Of a stretch of 64,000 nt of DNA, positions 1 through 10,021 are shown one piece after another. A program made the position numbers and the translations under genes. Source of the stretch: Ostreococcus lucimarinus CCE9901 (Eukaryota; Chlorophyta; Mamiellophyceae; Mamiellales; Bathycoccaceae); the NCBI RefSeq assembly GCF_000092065.1, contig NC_009359.1:783697-847696 (forward strand), in the 5' to 3' direction. Within the stretch, counting starts at the first letter, position 1. The number at the start of each line of letters is the position of its first letter. The notes under the pieces are model-generated. The model searched no databases. It was not told where the DNA came from and saw nothing but the letters and a program-made list of their open reading frames with translations.

Positions 1-3000
1 AGCCCAAGCTCGACACTAAACCGACGAGGTATCGATCGCTTATGGTGGCGTATAAAACCCCGTAATCTGAAGGCGGTAGCGTCGAGTCAATTCCACAGAA
101 ATCCGGCGCAGCGGTTGGGAAAGAGGGCGACGTCGGAGTCACTTCCCACAAATTCGCCGTCGGCGTCGATCCTAGCGTCATGTTTAAGCCGATGTACGCC
201 GACGTGTTGAAATCCAAGATCTCGACCATGGTCTCAGGTGTGAGATGAAAGCCGCGCGGTATCACGTTTGCGAACTGGATACTCCCTTGACCGTTGGTGA
301 TGACGCCGGCGAGCGCGGCGCAATGCGCGTTGGTGAGCGTCGCCACCAAGTCTTGCGAAACCGTCTTCGCCTTCAGCGGGCCGAGTCTAGTGAACTCCGT
401 CGTGATAGTCATCTTGGCCGTGCACGTGGATGCTGCTGCTGCTGTGTTGAGCGACTGTGCGAGAGCTAGTTTCGAACTTTGCGGCAAAATCCAAGCGCTT
501 TGAGAATACTTTGGAAACCGCACGCAGTCGGAGTCAATGCTGCGAAAGGAAAGACCTCTGAGAAGTTCTGACTTCATTGCCTCTTGCGAGATCGAAGACA
601 TCCCGTAACCGGTCGCGAACCCAGAGTATATCCTGTGACGCTCCGTCTTTTCATCCGCGTAGAAGTCTAATTGCACCTGCATCGTCGCAGCTTCTATTCT
701 GTTGCTCGTCAACGCCGGATTGAATGTGCTAAAGATGAAAATCGGCCCGGTGAGCAACAGCATGATGATGGCGATGATGCCGCCGCCGAGTAGAATCTTA
801 AGGGGCCAAGGCACAGGTTTTGCTCCGCTGTAATACTGGCGTCTGTTCCGTCTCCACGAGATGAGCATGTCCGTTTTGTGCAACAGGTAGTAAAGCGTCT
901 CGTACCGGAACCACATGACGTAATCTATGCTCGTGTCGCACACGACCCAGTCCAAAAGAGTTCGTATTTCGAACAAGAATGGCAACGTGTTGATGAGGTT
1001 GTACACGAATCGTCCTACAGGGGTATTCCCGAAACGCATGAGGACGATTTTGAACTGATACCCCTCCCTAAAACCTTCTCGAAGTTGCAACGCGCTGACG
1101 ATGAATTGGAAGAGCATCAAAACCGTAAACGCCTTGAGATGCGAGTTATGTCGCGGAGACACGAATGAACGCGTGTCCAGTAACGGAAGGAAAATGAAAA
1201 CCAGTGAGACGTATAGCACGACTTGTGCAAAGTGCAAGTAGAACTTCAACTTGATGTTCTGCGAAAGATACACCAAGCGCATCACAATTATCCACATCAC
1301 AGACGACACGATGGAAATCGTCAGTCCCGTTCCAAAGGACTCCGTCGAACTCAGCGCCGTGCCAGACTCGAAGACTAAGTTACGGTAACCCGTGACAAAC
1401 CAACAAGTAATGATTAATTGTAAGAAAATCTCCAAGGAGTAAAGGTCGACGCCCGGTTTGCCGACATTCCTTTTCGGCATTTTGGCGGAATTGCTAAGAC
1501 AAATCTGCGTCACCAATTCTCTGAAACGAGTTTGTGCAACGTGTATACCCCTAGTGAAGAGGCCGAACGTCCTCATATACGCCCTTCTCCGTTCACGTCG
1601 TCTCAAAGCACGAGTGCGTTCCTTACTAGTGCGTCCTTCTAGATGGTGCGTCTCGACTTGCCGTGTTTTTCCTGTCGCGACATCCTCAAGCGGCGGCGAC
1701 GTCAACGCCGCCAAGTCGATGTCGTCCTTGAATTCACCAGCATGGTACGTCTGATAATCTTCTCGAGGAGCTAGCGGGATGGCATCGCGCCTCGTGCATT
1801 GACCCAAACTATGCATGTGTGACATGTGTAAGACGAGCGTGACAATGAGAAATATGTCTGTCCAGACTTCATCGCGAACCAAATTTCGAGCGCGTGGGAC
1901 GGTGAGAAGAGTCGCACTCAACGTGCTAAACTCACTGTCCGCGGCCGGGTCATACAACGTCATCGTCGGACAATACGGTTGCGCACTGATGTACCACTTG
2001 TTGCGGTTGTCAAACTTTGCGTTCGCATCAAGTTCCATGCAGAACGCCTTGCTTCGGAGCAAAATCCGTGCGTAAAAGCACGCGACGGAATACCAGAAGA
2101 TGAAACGCCACATCTCCGGCAGTGGCTGCGGATTCCACATCGCCGCGAACGCCAAAATGAAGATCACGAGACATGCACTCATCAAATCGACGTGATCGAT
2201 GAAGTTACACACCAAAGCGATGTACAACAAGCGCTCGCTTTGAGAATAGATGATCTTTCCGAAGCCGGTAATGATATTCGCGCCGCCCCAGTCTCCTTTT
2301 CGAGTCCACTCGCTTTCGCCGCCTTTGTCGTTGGGCAACGGATATAGCGCGGGATCGAGCAAGTAAGCGGCAGAATTTCTCGCAGCGTGGACAACCTTGG
2401 CAACGCCATTTATCAACTTGTCTTTGCCCGATAAAACCTCTTCACCTTCCTCGTCGTCTTGCGGCATTGGCATGGTGACGACGTCGGATGGCTCTGACGG
2501 AGGTCCGTAACCAATCGACCTTGAACACGATTGCACGGTGAAGGAGTAGCTCATACCCGGAGTTAGACCAGAGATCACATGTGATGACGGTGCCCGTGAC
2601 TCTGCATCAACGTCCACTTTCACTGGGTTCACGTGATGTGGAAATATCGTTGTCCGCGGCGAACGCTCGCGCTTTATAGTGAATTGTTCGATGTCGTCAG
2701 TCGAGCCGCGCATCTTCCACTTCACCTCGACGGTGGTTGAGTTTTGTGCCCGCACAGTGACATGTTCAGGAACATATTTTTCCGCCGCCGTCTCTTCGTC
2801 GATTGTGTGCCTGAACTTTTGGAAATGAGTCCATTCAGACGCTTGCAAGGCGCTCGCTCGAACTTTGTCGGTGATCATTTTGTACTCTTCATCAATCTCC
2901 TGTTGAATCTTTGCTCGCCATCCAAGAATGTATTTGCGATACAAGATGGAACGGCGAGCACGCTTGTCCATTGCGTTTTTTTCTAATCGCAAGACTTCAC

Positions 3001-6000
3001 GGACGTATCGTTCGTTGGAGAAAAGTTGCGCTTGAACCGAGCAAAGAATGAATAGCGCGACGTCGACGCCTATGGAACCAGAGCTGTAACCCAACACAGA
3101 CACACAGTCTGCAGCGAGCATGGTAGCGTCACACGCCGAGCCGAGTTTACGGACACCGAACAAGGAGTTAATTGTTTCGCACATGCGCGTACCCACAACA
3201 CATGACCCAAGTCGCGCAGTGCGACCATTGAGAAGTATCGGCTTGATATAGGGGATCTGATACACAAGTTTCGCCGCGAGGACGGTGAAGACGTACACGG
3301 GCAAGAGACGGAACAACTCGCCATTCCACCATTTGTGGGCGCGACTCGGGAATATTCGAGTGTTTATTCGCAACTCATTGAAGCGCATCGAAAACAAAAT
3401 CGTGATTCCCGCATAGCACAGTGATATGAAATCACTATCGTGCTGCGCCACGGCAGCCGTCGTAGTGAGAATAACGATGACCAAAAGTAGATACTTGTAG
3501 AAGAACTTCAAGAAGAATTGACCCATGATCTCTTCAATTCTCCGTCGCACAGTCGTTCGTCGCTCGTGAATCGCCATCGAAGCGATTTGGCTGAAAGTGT
3601 AGTGCTCTTGAATGACTTGCAATTCTTCCTTAATTGAAACTTGCCTCGATAGATTTCGATTCGTCCAATTGGCGCGCTTCATTTCTTCCCTTTGAAGGTC
3701 TGCGTCCACGCTCGGAACGTACTCTTGGAGTTGCACGTTTACCGCGTCCCATCGCTTTATTTTGTCATCGTAGGAAAGTTCTGATGTTTCATCGAGCTTG
3801 CGCCGTTCTGCGAGGCGAGTATTGACTTTGTTTGCGAGAGATGTAAACGCCTCTGACTGCACCCACTCGCTACCCATCTTTTGGCCTTTCGCTTTCACGT
3901 AGCCGCGCATCCATGCCGTGCGGACGTCGTCCCGAACCATGTTTTTGTGTCCTTTTCGCACGTAATGTCCCACGAGTAACATCACGAGGATGTCAGATAT
4001 TATTTCGTACTCATGTACAAAAACTGGCCTCGAGTTGCAATCCAAATACGCTGACGGCGCAGGCGCTGCGGCAGCGGAGGACGGACAGTCCCAAATATCG
4101 AGCCAAAACCGTTTTTCAGGGCACGTCTCACAGTAATTTGTATTGAGCCAACTCGGCGGCAGGCGCAAGGCGGCCATGATGTGTATCGCCAAGATGGCGC
4201 CGATGATGAGAAGTATTGCGTAACCTTGAGACTGAAATCTCACAACTCCTGCGCGATTGTTGAAGGCCAAAAAGTATCCAAGGATGATGATATATATAGA
4301 ACTCGTCACATCTGATTTTAAGAAGGCATTGATCAGTAACACGGCCATCGCGAGCAGATACTTCAAGCTCGCGAGCTGCTCAATCGCGGAATCTAGTGTC
4401 TCGAAGGTATTCTTGACATCCCACTTCACGAATCGATAAACCATCCTTATGACGATTGGGCGCCATCCGTACAGTGCGATTTTACTTTTGCTATGCTTCA
4501 AACTCCCGGCATTCACCTGTTTGACGAGATTGGCGAATATATCTTCTTCTGCGCGAATCGGCGTCTGCTGCACCATGGGGGACATGCCTTCATCCGTCGT
4601 GACGATTTTCTTCTTGCCCACTGGCGTTTCGATGTTTTTGTTTTTCATGCGCTCGGCGACGATGAGCAATTTCAACTTCTTTGCCACATCGCATCCCTGA
4701 ACTTCACCGCGAAGCTTTGCCCAATAACTCGCTCGCGGAACTGCGGTCGCCGTCGTCGATTTTGCTTTCCGTTGCACCTTGACATTGTGTCGTCTCTGCA
4801 AGAATCCGTGTAAAACGGCGAAAATGATCACCGCATAATGCGCTCCAAAAATGTACCAGTTTGTCGTAAAAGTCAAGCACGCTTGCGTCGGGAACTGGTT
4901 TGATGATGACGCCGCAACACTAGCATCCTGACAAAATGTCTTGGTGGAATCGAGAACGTAAGGCCACGCACAACAACTCGTGGTGGTTTGCAAGTCATCG
5001 CCGAGACGTGGATCGTAAAGTGAAATCAAGCCAAGCCAACTCCCCCAATTTTCGTTTACTAACGTGTTCAGCGATCCCGATTGGAAGATCGTCAAGAGCG
5101 TGAGCTGTTTGAACACGATGGAAATCGTCGCCAGTAGAGCCAAATAAAATCCGTAGTCATTCACCTCAGTGTGAATTGATACTGGCGCGGCATGATGATA
5201 GTCTGATTCCCTCAGGTGACGCCTGAACCACCCAGACGATCCAGATGGACTGCGCCTTGTCTGAATCGGCGGCGGCGTTATGTCGGCGGCCGTGATAACA
5301 TTGCTTCGTATCCGACGCATTCGGTTCAAGAATCGCCATGAATCCGTCAAAATTCTCATCGACGTTCCAATGACGCTAAAAGTTCCATACCGAAGCGGTA
5401 CGGGAGCCTTGCCGCGGATTGTTGGCACAGCGAGTTCTATGCATGCAAACATTATAACCACGACGTAGAGCATACTCACGACTTCGACTCGAAACGCCAC
5501 ACAGATTGTTGCCACGAGTAAAAGCAGCTCCATGGATACGCCGTGTAACGCGGATTCGAATTCATCACCTACCGAGTCTTTCACGTGCTTTAATACCGTA
5601 GCGGTAGCGTGATACAGAAAGATAGACGGACGCATGGTGTTGATGTCCTCGACCTTCGTCGACTCGGATTCCTTACTCATATCGAGACGACGAATCGGTG
5701 TTCCCTCAGGCAGCCCATCTTCGTACCAGTCACTGTCGTAATCTTCACTATCGCGCTGCAAACGCTCGTTAAGCCAGTAATACAACATCACGCACATGAC
5801 CAGTGTAAGGTAACGCGGCCACATGTACTTCCAAGAAAGGAGCGCCGGCGTCTGCAGTAAACCAAAGTCGAGCGGGGTGAGCTGTCGACTCAAACTACTC
5901 GGCCACGCGTCCATGAGACTACCGGCGACCTCTGGTATGTTATAGACGTACAAAAGCGAGATGTACACGTACTGAAATGCGATATAATACCAAAGCGTAT

Positions 6001-7425
6001 TTCGCAAACGCACCAGCCACTTATCTTGGAACTTCTTGGCGTCAACATCGGCGCCTCTCGTACCACTGAGGTTTCTCGCTGACGCCAGCATTCGCAAAAT
6101 GGTCACCAAAACTGTGACTATGTCCACAACTTGAATCATACTCATGGGCAATCCTCCAACGGTTGCTAAACCAGTGAACGTGATTGCGGCGGCTAAGATT
6201 GGAGCGTAGAGCAAAGGTCGATACCCTCCCACGCGGACTCTGAATCCCATCAGCTCTTGAAACTTGAATGAACTATCTATATCGCCGTGTGACACAGCCA
6301 AGGCGAAGCATGCGTTGGCCAACAGAGCGAAAATGAACCCAACAGTTTGCGCCGGTTTCATGCAACAAAGCCGTCCATTCCTACCCAAGGTCCAAAAGCC
6401 AAAGATGTTTGCGACTTTGGACGTTTCTAATTCCTGCGACGTCGCCCCGAGCGAAGTAAACACATACGACCCGAATATGATCAATCCCGTCAGGAATTGC
6501 ATTTTACCCGTGGTTGAAATTGCGTGCTCAAGTCGCGTCAAACGTGACGTGCGTGGATCACCGCGCCCGCCGACGAAACGCGTGTGCACCGCGACGAAGA
6601 GGAGAAACTGCAACACTCCGTTTGCCGAGTATCCCACGACGCCGCAACAAATGAAACCGAGCAGACGCCACCATTTCTGTATCGTATTCCGCAAATCTTC
6701 CTCTGTCAGCCCGACGACGAACATCAAACCTCGTCGCAAGTACTTCGCAATCGCTGTGGTTCTTCTCGACCCGCCAGCCTCCAAATGAGCCAACTCTCGT
6801 CTCAATTCGCCTCGCGCCCACAGCGACGTCAAAGCCACGAACGCATCCGGAATGAGCGAACGCGTGCCGACCGTCGCTTCATCGAACTTTTGCAACCCGA
6901 ACACTTCCAGCCATTTCGTTGGGACTCGTTCCGCCCCGATCGCGGCGTACGACGTTTGAAAAACGACCTGCACGAACAAAAATCCTCCGGCGACGAACGT
7001 CGTAAACGTCACCGCCTTTGTCGACCGTAACACCGCCCTCGCCACCGGTCGCGTCGACGCGCACAGCGCGAGGTAACACATAATGTAACAACACGACACC
7101 TACATCGCGGCATCGCCATTCATCAGTCTTTCACTCTTCGCTCGCGAATTGTTCGCGTTCGCGTTCGCGTTCGCGTTCGCGTTCGCGTTCGCGTTCGCGT
7201 TCATACCAAATCACACCGCGCCGTCGACGCCGCGATCAGCGCCGCGCCGTGCACCGCCCTCGACATCGCCATCAGCGCGTCCGCGTCGGACAGCGACACC
7301 GATGCGTCGTCATCGGCTCCATCGTCGTCGGCTCCATCGTCGAAACTCAAACTTTTATTCGTCGTCGTCGCTCGATCCGCGCGCGACGACGACGCGCGCA
7401 TCGACGACGCGACGCGCGCCAACAT
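1..7425 (-). CDS. Piezo-family mechanosensitive ion channel (3' end outside window)
   Basis: Large membrane protein expected to form a trimeric, force-gated cation channel. My reading is two exons: 7425-7207 and 7099 to beyond position 1, with a 107-nt intron (7206-7100, donor GTATGA, branch ACTGATGA, acceptor GATGTAG), both junctions in phase 0. Joining them rebuilds the first Piezo membrane segment (residues ~55-85). About 2439 residues are visible; family members have ~2100-2900. The conserved anchor motif PFLFEIRTLLDW lies near residue 2113, as in animal Piezo, followed by the outer-helix segment and the cap domain. The pore inner helix and C-terminal domain fall off the window edge. Exon 2 reads open from 7099 to 1, with matches to Piezo along its length. 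A fibronectin III-like insert sits at residues ~1517-1616. Base composition is clearly lower in GC than the neighbours. Alternative start: Met9 at 7401. Confidence 0.9.
7151..7202. repeat. (GTTCGC)n hexamer microsatellite inside the Piezo intron
   Basis: About 8.7 uninterrupted copies of the hexamer GTTCGC. They fill roughly half of the 107-nt intron between Piezo exons 1 and 2. On the plus strand the run also creates a Phe-Ala repeat reading frame, which is not a gene. Confidence 0.9.
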
Positions 7426-7578
7426 GGTACTTTCGCGCTCGCCCCGCGCGCCGCGCTCGCGCGCGCGCGTGTGCGGCGCTTTCGAAAGATGACGAGTTAG
7501 TTGGTTGGGTGAAAAAGGAATTTCAAACTCTGGAGCGACAAAACGCGAATACAGTTACAACAACAAAGATGATAAATA

Positions 7579-8748
7579 TTAGCGACTGGACGACGCGCGC
7601 GCGGCGGCGAGCGCGGAGGTGAACCATGAATGGGTGTCGATGCGCACGATGCCGGCGTCGGCGACGTTGGAGGCGTCGAGGGTGACGAAACTGCCCTCGG
7701 CGGCGGCGGCGACTTTGCGAGCGACTTCGTCGGCGGAACCGTGGACGAGACGCGCGCGAGCGGTCGGTGGCGCTGATTTTACGCCCTCGACGCCGTCAGC
7801 GGAGGGAAGTTGGACGATATCGTCGACGATCGCGTCGCGGTAGACGCCGATGACGTGTGGTTGGGGAGAGAAGCCGCTCGGAAAGGAGGCGTCGATGCCT
7901 CCGCCTCGAGAATTGACGTGCGCGATGTGCACGCGCTCGGCGAATTTGACAGACACGTCGCCGCCGCCTGAATCGATACCGATCATTTCTTCACCCGCAC
8001 CCTCTAAACTTCCGATGGAAACGGCGCCACCACTCGTGCGCACGAGACCGAATTCACCCACGCGTAGACTCTTCGCCGTCGCGTCGCCGCCGCCGGTGTT
8101 GACGTTCACTTTATCCCCAAAAACCGCCTCAGCGTGAAACTTCCCTTCTGGTTCGGTGTCTACGTACACCACCGACCCAACAAACTTACCGCGCATCGTC
8201 ACGTCCCCCCCCGCGGTGCGCACTCTGGAATCCGCGCTCACCGATCCTCGCGCGCGCACCGCGCCTCCGCTCGTATCCAGGTCCATCGTCGACCCTTTGA
8301 TCGTCCCCAATTCCACGTCCCCGCCGTTCGTGCGCACTTTCACCCCCGCCTCGACGACCGATTCCACCGAAATCGTCGAATTCTCCCCCCTCAACCGCGC
8401 GTCGACGCCGCAAAATCTCGGCGGTATCCTCGCCCGCACCGCCGCGCGCGTCCCGTCCCTCGCCCCCGTCCTCGCGTCCCGCACCAGCACCACCTCCCCT
8501 CGCCCGCCGTCGCCTCGCGCGCGCGTGATCTCGAACTCGGCGTCGTGCGCGTCGTCCGCGATCTCGATCTCGATGCGCTCCGTCGCCGACGCGTGCGGCG
8601 CGACGACGACGTCCACGCGCGCGCGTTCGCTGTCGAACGCCACCGTCGCGCCCGGCGCGACGCCGTCGAACGTCGTCGTCGCGTGCGTCGCCGCGCGCGC
8701 GAACGGCGCCGACCGCAGCGTCGCGCGCGCGCGCGCGAGTCGACGCAT
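7579..8748 (-). CDS. FAM185A/DUF4097-like beta-helix protein, probably mitochondrial
   Basis: 389-residue protein. The first ~20 residues are rich in Arg and Ala with no acidic residue, as expected of a mitochondrial presequence. The body (residues ~130-300) is built of repeated short strands with recurring Gly-Gly-Asp and Ser-Gly-Gly turns (for example NTGGGD, TSGGAV, DSGGGD), the signature of the adhesin-like DUF4097 beta-helix found in animal FAM185A and bacterial homologs. Biochemical function is unknown in the family. It is the upstream tandem neighbour of Piezo and is divergent from the TMEM120-like gene, with an 86-bp spacer. No catalytic residues are recognisable. Confidence 0.72.
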   Translation of the reverse strand: MRRLARARATLRSAPFARAATHATTTFDGVAPGATVAFDSERARVDVVVAPHASATERIEIEIADDAHDAEFEITRARGDGGRGEVVLVRDARTGARDGTRAAVRARIPPRFCGVDARLRGENSTISVESVVEAGVKVRTNGGDVELGTIKGSTMDLDTSGGAVRARGSVSADSRVRTAGGDVTMRGKFVGSVVYVDTEPEGKFHAEAVFGDKVNVNTGGGDATAKSLRVGEFGLVRTSGGAVSIGSLEGAGEEMIGIDSGGGDVSVKFAERVHIAHVNSRGGGIDASFPSGFSPQPHVIGVYRDAIVDDIVQLPSADGVEGVKSAPPTARARLVHGSADEVARKVAAAAEGSFVTLDASNVADAGIVRIDTHSWFTSALAAARASSSR

Positions 8749-8834
8749 CGCGCGCGACGTCGCGCGCGCGGAGTGGCGACGCGCGACAGAGGGCGACGCG
8801 CGCGAAACGAATTCGCGACGCGTTCGATCGCGCG

Positions 8835-9956
8835 ATGGACGCGAACGCGAACGCGACGCGCGAGAGGGACGCGCCGGACGCCGTCGCGGACGCGGCGTGC
8901 GACGTCGAGCGACGCGCGCACGTGATCAGTGGACGCGTGGCGCAGTTGGATTCAAACATGAAGTCGCTGAAACTTGAACTCTCGGCGCTGAACGATGCGC
9001 TGATGGACATGGAGGGGAAAGCGAAGGAGGGGGACGGGGCGTACGATACGATGGAGACGCGCGCGGCGCTGTACGGCGCGAGACGGGTGATACAAGGCGC
9101 GGGACCGGGTGGAGACTTGTACGGGTACATGAAGCCGAAGACGACGCACTCGCGGTTTCTGCGACTGTTCGTCGGGGGAGCGGTGGAGATCAATTCCGTG
9201 AGACAAGAGGCGAGATTGCGGTTGAAGGAGGAGTATTATCACTTTCGCGATCAAAATACGGTGGTTTACGTGTTGGCGCCGTTGGCGTTGTTGCTCGGAT
9301 ACAGCGAACGCGTGCACCCGAAGGCGCTGGACGCGACGCAGATTGGATACTTGAGGGCGTTTTATCCGATCGCACTGCAGCTGTATTGGGTGTGGCTTTT
9401 GTACTTTTACACCGCACTCGCGCTGCGGGAGAACATTTTGCGCGTGAACGGGTCGACGATTCGTCCGTGGTGGATTAAGCACCACTACTATTCGGCGGCG
9501 ATGGCGCTGTGCGTGTTGACGATGGATTTAGATTCGCCCGCGTGCGAGGCGTTCACTTTGAGATTCTTACTCTTCACCACGCTTCAGGGAGTGGTGATGT
9601 TAGTCCAAAATAGATACCAGCGTTTCCGCTTGTACACGCGCGTGGCGATGGGGAAAGCGTCGCCCATGGACGTGGCGTCGATTGAACTCTCGGGCGGACA
9701 GCTCAAGCTTTTGTACCCACTCCTGTTCGGTTTGCAGGCGATGCAACTGTACGTCGGCGCGAGCGTGCTGTTCGTGGTCATGACGACGTATCGCATAGAA
9801 AGCCACATCATGCGAGAGTGGCAAGCGTCCGTGGCGGGCGTCTTATTCGTTCTCATGGCGGTTGGCAACTTCACCGCCACGCTCAACACGCTGCGATCCA
9901 AGCGCTCATTCGCGCACAAGAAGCGGACTCGCAGCCAAAGTTTTCATCAGGATTAA
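8835..9956 (+). CDS. TMEM120/TACAN-like multipass membrane protein
   Basis: 373 residues. An N-terminal acidic and coiled-coil segment (residues ~25-65) precedes a membrane domain with about six hydrophobic helices (residues ~130-350). The family motif around residues 197-212, reading VNGS.I..WWI.HHYYS, is clear. TMEM120 proteins sit in the ER or nuclear envelope. Mammalian TMEM120A (TACAN) was proposed to be a mechanosensitive channel, but its structure resembles fatty-acid elongases and binds coenzyme A, so the activity is disputed. The C-terminus is basic (KRSFAHKKRTRS), typical of the family. Divergent from the FAM185A-like gene, convergent with the glycosyltransferase. Confidence 0.88.
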   Translation: MDANANATRERDAPDAVADAACDVERRAHVISGRVAQLDSNMKSLKLELSALNDALMDMEGKAKEGDGAYDTMETRAALYGARRVIQGAGPGGDLYGYMKPKTTHSRFLRLFVGGAVEINSVRQEARLRLKEEYYHFRDQNTVVYVLAPLALLLGYSERVHPKALDATQIGYLRAFYPIALQLYWVWLLYFYTALALRENILRVNGSTIRPWWIKHHYYSAAMALCVLTMDLDSPACEAFTLRFLLFTTLQGVVMLVQNRYQRFRLYTRVAMGKASPMDVASIELSGGQLKLLYPLLFGLQAMQLYVGASVLFVVMTTYRIESHIMREWQASVAGVLFVLMAVGNFTATLNTLRSKRSFAHKKRTRSQSFHQD

Positions 9957-10021
9957 AACAACTTTAGCGCACTGTCAGTTTATTCACTGCACTACTACCA
10001 TTATAATTACTCCTTACATAA

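Noticed and set aside
7149-7622. Plus-strand frame starting with a Phe-Ala repeat
   Set aside because: It is the translation of the GTTCGC microsatellite in the Piezo intron followed by the antisense of Piezo exon 1.
8186-9193. 335-codon minus-strand frame over FAM185A and TMEM120
   Set aside because: Its second half is a Gly/Arg-rich shifted frame of the FAM185A-like gene; two better genes cover the region.
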